Part shown: positions 31,809 to 40,359 of the stretch, piece after piece
Position numbering within the stretch: position 1 is the stretch's first letter
How the letters are laid out: every line of letters begins with the position of its first letter
NCBI RefSeq assembly: GCF_027579695.1
Contig: NC_083571.1
Span: 72,239,279 to 72,303,278, forward strand
Direction: 5' to 3'
Source: Neoarius graeffei
Lineage: Eukaryota; Chordata; Actinopteri; Siluriformes; Ariidae
Length of the DNA: 64,000 bases
Notes under the pieces: model-generated
What the model was told of the DNA's origin: nothing
The model's database searches: none
Seen by the model: the letters and a program-made list of their open reading frames with translations, nothing else
Program-made: the position numbers and the translations under genes

Positions 31809-33087
31809 GGCTTTGGAAAATACAGGACTACGCATGTGAGGTTTTTTTTGTCCCTAAATTTTTCTTTCTCACTTTGTACAAATTCCAGATAAACCATTCA
31901 TAAAGGGGGCTGCAAAAGTAGGTATACAGTAATGAAAAAAAAAAAAAACGTTCGTACAAAACGTTAGTATTAAATGAAACCTTACACCACTATTGTAATA
32001 CTAGTAATACTGGAATAATCCTTACCGTACACCTACTTTTGCAGCCCCCTATATTTGAACTCCACTGCCCCCATGTGGACACTCTTGGATTTTATCTTTT
32101 AATTTAAATTTTTTTTTTAAACACAAGATATTGTCATATTTGGTTATTGGGCTGTGAGATGAGCATAATCCTTTAGTTCAGCTGCCTTTCCAAATGTGCA
32201 GAATTCAATCAGCTTAATTCATTTTGATATTATGTCCAAATTACAGCTGTTATAGATTCACTTTTTAAAATTAGCTGCATCTTCTTACTTGAACTGCAAA
32301 TGAAAGGACAGTTTTAGTTGAGAGAATCATTTTTTTTTGTTCATTAATATATTACAAATTGCACCTGTGGTATAAGAGGAATAAAAGACTTCAAGACTTG
32401 CTGTTATAGGAAACTAATCAATTTCACATCAGGCCATATCACGCTACCACATTGTGGATTATTTTCCTATAACTACACATCCTGTATGTGTTCTCTTCCT
32501 TAAACATTAAACCTCTCACCATGGTCATTGGTCCTCTCCCAGTGGATGTTACTCTGGATCGAGACTCCGCCCACCCCAGACTGATGATCTCTGAGGACTG
32601 TAAGCAGGTTTACTGCAGTGACCACCATCACACTGTGATGGACACACCCGAACGCTTCGACCGCGTGGTCTGTGTGCTTGGCTGCCAGGGCTTCAGTTCA
32701 GGCCGTCATTACTGGGAGGTCTACGTAGGTGAGAAGACAGACTGGGACTTGGGTGTGGTCAATCACTCGATCAACCGCAAGGGGAAGATCTCGGTCAGTC
32801 CGGCTAATGGCTACTGGCTCCTGAGTCTGCGAGACAAGCATGAATATGCCTTCCGTACCAATCCACCAATGCCCATTTACCTGAACACCAAACCTCAGAA
32901 AGTTGGAATTTTTATTGACTATGAAAAAGGACAAGTGTCTTTTTATAATGCTGACACCATGGCACTTATTTTCACTCATGTTTGCTTCTTTACTGAAACG
33001 TTGTATCCATGCTTCAGTCCCTGCACGAACAAATCTGGCCAAAATGAGGCTCCTCTTTTCATTTGTACCATCAATCCATCTGTGTGA
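21015..33087 (+). CDS. TRIM-family E3 ubiquitin ligase (RING, B-box, coiled coil, PRY-SPRY)
   Basis: Six coding exons: 21015-21680, 23352-23447, 24586-24819, 26090-26237, 31809-31835 and 32543-33087. All have GT-AG introns and agreeing phases; the total is 1716 nt, encoding 571 residues. The 96-nt and 234-nt coiled-coil exons are the usual sizes for this TRIM class. Domains: RING 20-60, B-box about 179-209, coiled coil about 223-340, PRY-SPRY about 392-571. TRIM proteins transfer ubiquitin through the RING and recognise targets through SPRY; many act in innate immunity. The overall layout resembles TRIM39-like and bloodthirsty-type fish TRIMs, but I cannot name the orthologue. The RING to B-box linker is unusually long (about 118 residues, Ser-rich). 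No coding defect seen. An in-frame Met at residue 6 is an alternative start. Confidence 0.93.
21692..23283 (-). mobile_element. Tc1-like transposon, family 3, in TRIM intron 1
   Basis: Flanked by TA, with ends CAGTCAAAGTAAAAAG and CTTTTTACTTTG (the right end has lost about four bases). The terminal repeats share AAAGTAAAAAG and GTGAACCC. It fills almost all of intron 1 of the TRIM gene, antisense to it. Confidence 0.9.
21910..22903 (-). pseudogene. Tc1 transposase, inactivated (family 3)
   Basis: The start is [16 protein letters not shown] at about 22903. The helix-turn-helix [15 protein letters not shown] runs into a TAA stop near 22770, and a frame change follows near 22720. The remaining long frame (22719-21910) keeps the DDE domain: [23 protein letters not shown] and [13 protein letters not shown], so the catalytic triad survives but the N-terminus is disconnected. 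It ends AAKGRSTSY, the usual Tc1 C-terminal position. Confidence 0.9.
23352..23447 (+). CDS. TRIM exon 2: coiled coil, 96 nt
   Basis: Encodes 32 residues from [14 protein letters not shown] to [11 protein letters not shown]. It is charged and heptad-like and phase 0 at both ends, with acceptor CTTAG and donor GTATGC. The length of 96 nt matches the second coding exon of typical TRIM genes. Confidence 0.93.
23585..23710 (-). repeat. Degenerate MITE-like repeat in TRIM intron 2
   Basis: The segment GTGTAAACTCCTCTGTCCTG and the following CTGCTGTTATAGAGAATTAA match, in inverted orientation, parts of 28050-28440 in intron 4. It seems to be a shortened copy of the same dispersed element. Confidence 0.5.
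24065..24441 (+). repeat. tRNA-derived SINE in TRIM intron 2
   Basis: Full-length SINE flanked by AATAATAATAAC on both sides (about 24053-24064 and 24442-24453), a target duplication in a microsatellite-like site. It lies in the same orientation as the gene. Confidence 0.9.
24586..24819 (+). CDS. TRIM exon 3: coiled coil, 234 nt
   Basis: Encodes 78 residues from [20 protein letters not shown] to [10 protein letters not shown], mostly helical coiled coil ([20 protein letters not shown]). Acceptor TCCAG, donor AAG|GTCAGA, phase 0. Confidence 0.93.
24864..25920 (+). mobile_element. Degenerate Tc1-like element in TRIM intron 3
   Basis: The left end (TTTCCAAAAAATTGGAATGC) and the transposase trace relate it to family 2. 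From 25207 it reads [39 protein letters not shown], then stops and resumes as [20 protein letters not shown]. Several stops and frame changes are present, the region equivalent to the catalytic second Asp and Glu is lost, and no right end was found. It is clearly older than the three family 2 copies. Confidence 0.75.
26090..26237 (+). CDS. TRIM exon 4: linker before SPRY
   Basis: Encodes about 49 residues, [17 protein letters not shown] through [14 protein letters not shown], and ends in phase 1. The acceptor is CCTCACAG and the donor is GTAAAC (weaker than consensus). It continues FFK from exon 3 in the usual FFKxYSSL pattern of TRIM proteins. Confidence 0.9.
26307..27911 (-). mobile_element. 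Tc1-like transposon, family 2, in TRIM intron 4 (antisense)
   Basis: A 1605-bp element between TA dinucleotides (26305-26306 and 27912-27913), with ends CAACCCTGATTCC and GGAATCGGGGTTG. It is complete in outline and nearly identical to the copies at 14144 and 29545. Confidence 0.95.
26770..27456 (-). pseudogene. Tc1 transposase with two stops (family 2)
   Basis: Reads [15 protein letters not shown] through [10 protein letters not shown] and [10 protein letters not shown] to ITASWLH, where an Arg codon (AGA in the intact sister) is TGA. Upstream of this frame, the Arg codon before QC (CGA in the sister) is TAA. The catalytic block FQHDN has changed to FQHDK, although the Asp itself is kept. 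It cannot encode a full enzyme. Confidence 0.9.
28050..28450. repeat. MITE-like dispersed repeat in TRIM intron 4
   Basis: Contains CCTGATTGGTCAGAACATG, AATAACAGCAGCTCTGGCAG and CAGGACAGAGGAGTTTACAC. Parts of these recur inverted at 23585-23710. No transposase frame is seen and the boundaries are uncertain. Confidence 0.45.
28700..28918 (-). repeat. SINE fragment in TRIM intron 4
   Basis: Minus-strand 5' portion of a diverged SINE: the tRNA-like head (GGTTCGACCC on the minus strand) and the AAAGACATGCAG region are recognisable. It adjoins a 13-base G run at 28728-28740. Confidence 0.75.
29545..31148 (+). mobile_element. Tc1-like transposon, family 2, apparently intact, in TRIM intron 4
   Basis: A 1604-bp element between TA dinucleotides (29543-29544 and 31149-31150). 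Its ends are CAACCCCGATTCC and GGAATCGAGGTTG, with terminal repeats that include AAAAAAGTTGGGACAAAGTA. It lies in the same orientation as the TRIM gene and carries an uninterrupted transposase frame. Confidence 0.95.
29906..30928 (+). CDS. Tc1-like transposase, uninterrupted
   Basis: Starting at [20 protein letters not shown] (29906) the frame gives 340 residues, the usual Tc1 length. An in-frame Met at 29852 would add 18 residues but is less likely. The N-terminal paired helix-turn-helix covers about residues 10-110 ([17 protein letters not shown], then [14 protein letters not shown]), with a GRP-like/basic hinge KGQGRKT. The DDE domain has Asp in [10 protein letters not shown], Asp in [10 protein letters not shown] and Glu in [10 protein letters not shown], spaced as DD34E. 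Tc1 transposases cut and paste their own element at TA sites in the nucleus. All key residues are present and there is no stop or frameshift, so this copy may be, or recently have been, functional. Expression is unknown. Confidence 0.92.
   Translation: MGRGSSIPLILHRQIVEQYQKGVRQCIIAKSLNISSSTVHNIIKRFRESGRISVRKGQGRKTILGACDLWALRRHCITYRHASVLEITKWAQEYFQRTLSVNTIHRAIRRCQLKLYSSKKKPYLNMIQKRRRLLWAKAHLKWSVAKWKTVLWSDESKFEVLYGNQGHRVIRTKEEKDNPSCYQRSVQKPASLMVWGCISACGMGSLHIWKDTIDAERYIQVLEQHMLPSRQRFFQGRPCIFQHDNAKPHTASITASWLHRRRVRVLNWPACSPDLSPIENIWRIIKGKIRHKRPKTVEQLESYIRQEWVNIPIPKLEQLVSSIPRRLQTVVKRKGDVSRW
31809..31835 (+). CDS. TRIM exon 5: 27-nt micro-exon
   Basis: Only 27 nt, encoding LWKIQDYA between two split codons. 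Phase 1 at both ends fits exons 4 and 6 exactly. The acceptor AG (31807-31808) is preceded directly by a (CT)n tract from about 31771, which serves as the polypyrimidine tract; the donor is GTGAGG. Other TRIM genes have a similarly small exon just before SPRY. Confidence 0.85.
31905..32049. mobile_element. MITE in TRIM intron 5
   Basis: A 145-bp element with inverted ends GGGGGCTGCAAAAGTAGGT and ACCTACTTTTGCAGCCCCC; pairing continues for about 10 more bases with two mismatches. It has no coding capacity. It sits 70 bp after the micro-exon and was not recognised elsewhere in the window. Confidence 0.85.
32543..33087 (+). CDS. TRIM exon 6: PRY-SPRY domain
   Basis: Encodes [18 protein letters not shown] (PRY), then [47 protein letters not shown] and a C-terminus ending CTINPSV. 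The hallmark LDP-like, WEV and LDYE-like motifs are all recognisable. Acceptor CTCCCAG; stop TGA at 33085-33087. Confidence 0.95.
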
Positions 33088-34440
33088 AAAATCACTAATC
33101 AACACGTTTTAATCTCTTACACTTTGCAAATTTTATTATTTTTGGTCCTCGTTGATACCAATAGTGATGCTGAACTGAGTTGCGAGTTGATTTTAAATGA
33201 AGCATCTTAGCTAGCTACATTATAGCTTGACTGGAGCAGGGCTGCAGTATAGAATAGTGGGTTTAGTTTACTTCAGAAAGCTGTGTGTAAAGTGCATTTT
33301 TATTGTTTTCATTGTGTTTGAATCCTTCGCTGTTAATGACTACTAGCAGCTGATCATCAAGAACAACATGCTAATGAAGCCCAGTTATTTTCACTCACCT
33401 TGTGTTGTCTGTAGATATTGTTTCACTGCTGTGAGCCAGTGTTGTACATGAACTGAATGAATCACTTTGCAACTAATGAACATGAACATTGCTTATTCTG
33501 GCAAGAGTGAACGACACTCACATACAGTACCAACACACCAGAAGGTCCTGGTAATGCACTGAAAAGCTGTTTGCCAACATCAGAAAAAGAACAACGACAG
33601 TTTTACAGCAGGGTGCAAGGAATTACAGTTTATAAACAATTAGTTTTTAGTCCTGCTTTATCATACATTAAGTGGTGAAACATAAACTCACATTGTTTTT
33701 CCTTGACTTTAGAATCTCTGTCAGAGATTGTAGAGTATACAGTAATTTATTTAGTTTAGGAAGTGAAGTGGCAGCGATTGGAGGCTGGAGAGGGATGGGT
33801 AAGAGATAGCTGTTATTTCTACTGAAAAAGATTTGCTCAGAGCAGCTTATTAAAAAATTTCAGAAGAAATTAAATTGATTTTAACTGAACTTTGTGTGAA
33901 CTTGCACACTGTTGCTCGTGATGAACACTTGTTTTTAATGCTTGCTGATTAAAGCCACTTCTAAACATGATAAAGATGTTTTACTAGGGGACTTGTATTG
34001 TATTGTATCTAAGAAGATGCTGCAGTTCCTCCTCTTGGTGTTTTCACAGAACACAGTTGACAGTCTGCTTTTCTTTGATCATTAATTGTGAAATTCTTTT
34101 AGATCGCTATTATTTCCTGTCATCTCATCACATAGTATCGCTGAGTAAATGAGAGAGATATCGGATTGATATCAGTATCAGTATTGATGCACCTCTAATG
34201 TTTTTATTTGTAAATTAATTGGGATTTTGGAAATTAATTTTTGTGTCTTGTTCAAATAACAGCTATTTTATTGTAATGTACAATAAGAAAGTTATTATAA
34301 ATTTCACTATCTCCACCATGTTTTATCTCAAATGCTACTTCTTATTGTAACTATGAGTATATGTGCATAATGTGAATAAAACACATATAAAAAGTATATG
34401 TGCATAATGTGAATAAAACTTTTGGTTTTATTTGTTTTTT
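33088..34440 (+). other. TRIM 3' UTR (inferred)
   Basis: AT-rich, repeat-free sequence after the SPRY stop. Candidate poly(A) signals AATAAA occur at 34375-34380 and 34412-34417, the second followed by a T-rich stretch. A long 3' UTR of about 1.3 kb is plausible but its end is not proven. Confidence 0.5.
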
Positions 34441-34579
34441 CCCTGATTTGTTTTCTGCTTTTTTGATACGTAAAGTTTTGCTAATGTGCAAGAATTGCTG
34501 GCATTATTGTAATTTAATTAATTAAAGATCAAGTGGTTTTATGAGGATAATAAAAATGCAAAGCAGTCTGCCTCTGAGG

Positions 34580-34650
34580 TTAGGGGCGGAGTTAGTGAGG
34601 TCCATTCGACCAATGGATGAAGAGCATCTCCAAGAGTGACGTCTCGCTTT
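34580..34650 (+). promoter_or_regulatory. Promoter of the ADISSP-like gene (inferred)
   Basis: Within 60 bp there are a GC box (GGGCGG, 34584-34589), a CCAAT box (34610-34614) and a CRE-like TGACGTCT (34637-34644), with no TATA box. They lie just upstream of a probable non-coding first exon. Confidence 0.5.
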
Positions 34651-34745
34651 AAAGATGCTGCACATCTGCGTGGGGGAAGAATAGACAGAGAACATACACA
34701 CAAACACCAGCGTCCCCCTGCATCAGACAGAGACCCGACACACAG
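34650..34745 (+). other. Probable non-coding exon 1 of the ADISSP-like gene
   Basis: GC-richer stretch ending CACACAG|GTATGTG, a good donor at 34746. No start codon leads into the later reading frame, so this would be 5' UTR. The exon start and its linkage to 40360 are inferred. Confidence 0.4.
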
Positions 34746-35656
34746 GTATGTGCGTTTTTCCTCGGTAACCGACCCGCATTATAGTGTGTGTGTAAACATG
34801 ATTCTCCCATCAGATACACTCACCTTGACGTTAAACTCTAAAACGGTATGCATTTTGATTATAAAGTGGAATTTATTCTCTCAGTGATGCGCTGAAGCTC
34901 CTTCTTATGTACTTAAATAAATTAATAAAAAAAAGGCTGTAGATCAGATTTGTGTGTGTGTGAATAAATATCATGCTGATGCTCCATCTGTTCTGAATGT
35001 CCCACAGTTCTCTTTCATCTGCCATCAAAATCCCACTTTAAAGATGAAACACTTTATTAATGCTATAGCTGTCTGATTTGTAACGTGTTTACAGTTTATC
35101 ACTGCAGTTATGAGCTATTCAGACATCATGAGACTGATATATAATGTGTGTGTGTGTTTGTCTTTTTGTGATCAGGGAAGTATTTTTGATAAACAGGTTC
35201 TCATAATCATTCTCTATTCTGTTAAACATTTCATAAATCAAAATGAGCTCCGAGTGAGGAATAAAACACTTGGCATCGTACTGTTGTAAGAAAATACTCA
35301 AGGACAAGATGGTGTCATGAAGCACAGTTACTGCCATCCTTGAGTTGACTTTTTTCAATAACAGCACATCTCTAAGTGTTTTATTTCTCCCATATCACAG
35401 TGAATACAATATTTTATTTGTGAAAAATGACATCATAGTCTACTTTTTATCCATTTATACTTACATTTAATGTTCACAGAAGAAGGTAGTTCCTGTTGTC
35501 ACTTACATTACAGCAGCTATAAACACTCATTCCCTCACCAGCCTCTCTTTATTCTCTCTCTTGAAGTTAAGAAGATAAAATTAAAAACAAAATAAGACGT
35601 CCTGTGTGTCATTTCCTGACCTGCTCAGCAATAAGAATTAAAATGTTTATTTCTTG

Positions 35657-36019
35657 GGCGGCACGGTGGTGTAGTGGTTAGCACTGTCGCCTCACAGCAA
35701 AAAGGTCCTGGTTTTGAGCCCATTGGCCAACGGGGGCCTTTCTGTGTGGAGTTTGCATGTTCTTCCTGTGTCTGTGTGGGTTTCCTCCGGGTGCTCTGTT
35801 TTCCCCCACAGTCCAAAGACATGCAGGTTAGGCTAATGGGTGGCTCTAAATTGACCGTAGGTATGAATATGAGTGTGAATGGTTGTTTGTCTCTATGTAT
35901 CAGCCCTGCAATGACATGGAGACTTGTCCAGGATGTACCCTGCCTCTCGCCCACAGTCAGCTGGGATAGGCTCCAGCTTGCCTGCAACCCTGTACAGAAT
36001 AAGTGGCTACAGATAATGG
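35657..36019 (+). repeat. tRNA-derived SINE in ADISSP intron 1
   Basis: Diverged full-length copy; the head GGTGTAGTGGTTAGCACTG is intact and the body shows many substitutions. Its tail reads TGGATGGATG rather than TGAGATGAGA, marking an older subfamily. Confidence 0.85.
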
Positions 36020-36495
36020 ATGGATGTTTATTTCTCTGAGCTGAGCTCAGACTTTAAATCAGCTGCATCAGACTGAAATTAGACTCACTGCAGAGACACA
36101 GATGCTGTACACAGTATGAATTAGGTAAAACAGCAGGGTTTATTTAGGAAAAACAGAGGCTTTTTTCTCTTATATCCCAAATCACACAGGAAACATCAAA
36201 ATGGAATTACCTTCAGTGTTTACTGAACAGACCGTTAAATAAAATCCCAGCAGATTAAACTACTGCAGGAAGAGAGGATGAGCTGAGGTAGAGGTCGGCT
36301 GGAACAAGGTCAGTTCATTATTTATGAAATGCTGCAGAATCCTGCTGATGAACCACTCACAGGAAGATCCAGAGGAATCAAACCACACAGCTGAGTCAGT
36401 GAACTCTAGTCAGTTACACACACTACTGCTCCTTCAGCTTCACACTACAGAACATGAAGGACAGGTTAGAAACTGCCCAAGTTATTAGAACTGTA

Positions 36496-38104
36496 CAGTG
36501 GTGCTTGAAAGTTTGTGAACCCTTTAGAATTTTCTATATTTCTACATAAATATAACCTAAAACATCATCAGATTTTCACACAAGTCCTAAAAGTAGATAA
36601 AGAGAACCAAGTTAAACAAATGAGACAAAAATATTATACTTGGTCATTTATTTATTGAGGAAAATGATCCAATATTACATATCTGTGAGTGGCAAAAGCA
36701 TGTGAACCTCTAGGATTGGCAGTTAATTTAAAGGTGAAATCAGAGTCAGGTGTTTTCAACCAATGGGATGACAATCAGGTGTGAGTGGGCACCCTGTTTT
36801 ATTTAAAGAACAGGGATCTATCAAAGTCTGATCTTCACAACACGTGTTTGTGGAAGTGTATCATGGTACGAACAAAGGAGATTTCTGAGGCTCTCAGAAA
36901 AAGTGTTGTTGATGCTCATCAGGCTGGAAAAGGTTACAAAACCATCTCTAAAGAGTTTGGTCTCCACCAATCCACAGTCAGACAGATTGTATACAAATGG
37001 AGGAAATTCAAGACCATTGTTACCCTCCCCAGGAGTGGTCGACCAACAAGGATCACTCCAAGAGCAAGGCATGTAATAGTCGGCGAGGTCACAAAGGACC
37101 CCAGGGTAACTTCTAAGCAACTGAAGGCCTCTCTCACATTGGCTAATGTTAACGTTCATGAGTCCACCATCAGGAGAACACTGAACAACAGTGGTGTGCA
37201 TGGCAGGGTTGCAAGGAGAAAGCCACTGCTCTTCAAAAAGAACATTGCTGCTCATCTGCAGTTTGCTAAAGATCACGTGGACAAGCCAGAAGGCTATTGG
37301 AAAAATGTTTTGCGGATGGATGAGACCAAAATACTGTAGAACTTTTTGGTTTAAATGAGAAGCATTATTTTTGGAGAAAAAAAAACCACTGCATTTCAGC
37401 ATAATAACCATATTCCATCTGTGAAACATGGTGGTGGTAGTATCATGGTTTTGGCCTGTTTTGCTGCATCTGGGCCAGAACGGCTTGCCATCATTGATGG
37501 AACAATGAATTCTGAATTATACCAGCAAATTCTAAAGGAAAATGTCAGGACATCTGTCCATGAACTGAATCTCAAGAGAAGGTGGGTCATGCAGCAAGAC
37601 AATGACCCCAAGCACACAAGTCGTTCTACCAAAATATGGTTAAAGAAGAATAAAGTTAATGTTTTGGAATGGCCAAGTCAAAGTCCTGACCTTAATCCAA
37701 TCAAAATGTTGTGGAAGGACCTGAAGCGAGCAGTTCATGTGAGGAAACCCACAAACATCCCAGAGTTGAAGCTGTTCTGTATGGAGGAATGGGCTAAAAT
37801 TCTTCCAAGCCAGTGTGCAGGACTGATGAACAGTTACCGGAAACATTTAGTTGCAGTTATTGCTGCACAAGGGGGTCACACCAGATACTGAAAGCAAAGG
37901 CTCACATACTTTTGCCACTCACAGATATGTAATATTGGATCATTTTCCTTAACAAATAAATGACCAAGTATAATATTTTTGTTTCATTTGTTTAACTGGG
38001 TTCTCTTTATCTACTTTTGTGTGAAAATCTGATGATGTTTTAGGTCATATTTATGTAGAAATATAGAAAATTCTAAAGGGTTCACTAACTTTCAAGCACC
38101 ACTG
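36496..38104 (+). mobile_element. Tc1-like transposon, family 1, copy 2, in ADISSP intron 1
   Basis: A 1609-bp element between TA dinucleotides (36494-36495 and 38105-38106), with the same ends and length as the copy at 4979. Confidence 0.95.
36863..37891 (+). pseudogene. Tc1 transposase, inactivated (family 1, copy 2)
   Basis: The N-terminal frame from MVRTKEISEALRKS keeps both helix-turn-helix regions and reaches the first catalytic Asp (MDETK). A short insertion then shifts the frame near 37335. The second frame (37355-37891) continues through [12 protein letters not shown], and the catalytic Glu of DLNPIEMLW is replaced by Lys (DLNPIKMLW). It therefore has both a frame break and a lost catalytic residue. 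It ends AAQGGHTRY at the normal C-terminus. Confidence 0.93.
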
Positions 38105-38164
38105 TACATCTTGTGCAGTGAGGAATTTTACATAATTGGCCTCAGAAACAAGACAAAAATCCAG

Positions 38165-38362
38165 CATGATGATGATGATGATGATGATGGTGGTGGTGAT
38201 GATGATGGTGAAGAGGATGAAGAGATGATGGTGATGGTGGTCATGATGATGGTGGTGATGGTGATGAAGATGGTGATGGTGGTGATGATAATGGTGATGA
38301 TGATGGTGGTGGTAATGATGGTGATGGTGTTGATAATGACGATAATGATGATGATGATGGCC
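38165..38362 (+). repeat. (GAT)n-type trinucleotide repeat
   Basis: Almost 200 bp of GAT/GGT units (reading as poly-Asp on one strand and Ile/Thr on the other). Open frames through it are artefacts of composition. Confidence 0.95.
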
Positions 38363-38399
38363 TTCATCAGACTCTATTTCAAAAATTGGGATCTGTCAC

Positions 38400-39525
38400 T
38401 TTAAAATATATCAATAAACCCTGGAAGGGCATACTTTATCTTTAAATCTATCATTTATTTTTATGTGTTATTTATAAAAAATAACTGAACTGACTTCTAT
38501 TCAAGTTATAATTATTTTAATTAATGTAATAAACAAATTTATTATTATTATTATTATTATTATTAAAATATAGTTTGTGAGTAAACCTGTTCACACTCAG
38601 AGGCAGAAGTGATGCTGTGTTTGTGTCTGAATTTCGTCAGTGAAGTGGATAAAGAGCTTTATGTAACAATCATCACTGCTGAAAGCTTCTTCTGAGAAGA
38701 CAAACATGAGGTGAACTCTGAAGTCTACTATTTAATAGGCATGTAATGATATATTGTGCAACGCTAAATTGTGATAATTTATGACGATTTGAATTGATTA
38801 AATAAAAAATGAATGGTGATATCAGGCTGAAAAAAAATCTTCGTTTTTCCTCACTGTAATTGCATTGCTTAACCAGCAGAGGGAAGCACATACAATAGCA
38901 GGAATGTACACTTCAGAGGCGGAAGTCACACAGCTGAAAGATAAGGGAAAAAAGAAGCAAATAGAGGCAGAACAAATGTTCATAAAGGTTTATCAATAAA
39001 AGAAAGATTTGGGATTTTTAAAAAAAAATTAATAAAATGAATATTTTAGTTAATAGGCTATAACATTTTATTCTAACCTTTATTTAAAAAATGTGGGTAA
39101 ATAATTGTTGGTTACTAAGAAAATGAAATAAAAGGGTTTTTTTGTTATTTAACAAAAATTATTTTTAAGTTGTTTTAAAAATAGAAAAATAAATGTTGCA
39201 TTTTTTTTGCAATAAATGATCATTTAATTTTGCTTTCAAAAATATGAATGAAATCATGAATTGGGTGAATTGTTACATGCCTCCTGTTTAGTCGACTCAC
39301 TGCATTTTCTCTGACATAGAATTTAAATGAGACGTATTCAAGGATAAAAACAAACTGCGGTTACGTTCACCAGTTTTGATGTATAGTTTATTAGTAAATG
39401 TTCTACAGCAGCTTGTTTTTAAAAAACCTTAAATGCGTATATTTATCTTTACTGACCCAAAGAGAGAAATATAATGTTGATCAAAAACAAATAGCTTGTA
39501 GTAGAGTTTATATTATTACAGCTTG
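38400..39525. other. AT-rich intron sequence
   Basis: Part of ADISSP intron 1. It contains a (TTA)n run at about 38539-38564; otherwise I see nothing. Confidence 0.6.
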
Positions 39526-40062
39526 ATGTTCCAGCAGTGAAATCTGAATTTAATAAAACTGCTTTTAGTTTTTATGCCCCATCACGGTGGAATGATGAGC
39601 AGATCCATCTGAAACTAATCCTGTTATCAGATTTTAAGTTATTTACAGCATTAGGGAGTTGTTTCAGGATGAAGGCTCTTGTTTTCTTGCTGCTTATTTC
39701 ATGTTTACCTGCTATACCTCAAGTGCCCTTGACTGTTTGGTTATTTGAACCAATTTATGTGTGTGTGTTTAGTCTACATCTAGTTAATATCTAGAGTGTT
39801 TATACTGTTTATATTGTCTGAGTGTTTAGTCTGTGTGTAGTTCTTATCTAGTGTTTACACTGTTTATATTATCTGACTGTTTAGTCCATGTCTTGTTTTA
39901 TCTAGTGTTTATACTGTTTATATTGTTTGTTTTTTTCAATTATTCTATTTTTATTTATTGCATTGCCTGTTTGCACCGTGGGTCAGAGAGGACTGAAATT
40001 TCATCTGTGCTGTATGTCAAGCATGTATAGCATATTTGACAAAGTTGACTTGACTTGACTGT
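39526..40062 (+). mobile_element. LINE 3' end in ADISSP intron 1
   Basis: Begins in LINE-like C-terminal coding sequence (NKTAFSFYAPSRWND), followed by a 3' UTR that matches 3998-4056 plus 4432-4800. It ends in a TTGAC-repeat tail. It has no SINE insertion and so shows the empty site for the other copy. Confidence 0.7.
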
Positions 40063-40359
40063 TGGGGGTGAAATTCATCTTGTTTGCTATTTGTAATGCT
40101 TTTTGTGTGAATGATGTTAGTTGTAACTTGTGCTGCGTTCTTACTTTTAAAAGAGATGATACCTCATTGTGACCACCATGGTTTAATAAAATAAAATTCA
40201 AATAAAATATTTGACTTTCAGGGCCCTGGTTTAAAGGACACATTGTGTAGAAGGACAGGAAGTGAAGGTAACTGGTTCTGTTGTATCTCAGCAGGGACAC
40301 ACGATGGACGCCTGCTGACACTGAACATCACCAGCCATCTACAACAACCTTGTGTTGAC

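Noticed and set aside
38111-38404. Open frame of nearly 100 codons rich in Asp, Gly and Met
   Set aside because: It is a GAT/GGT trinucleotide repeat; the composition alone keeps the frame open on both strands.
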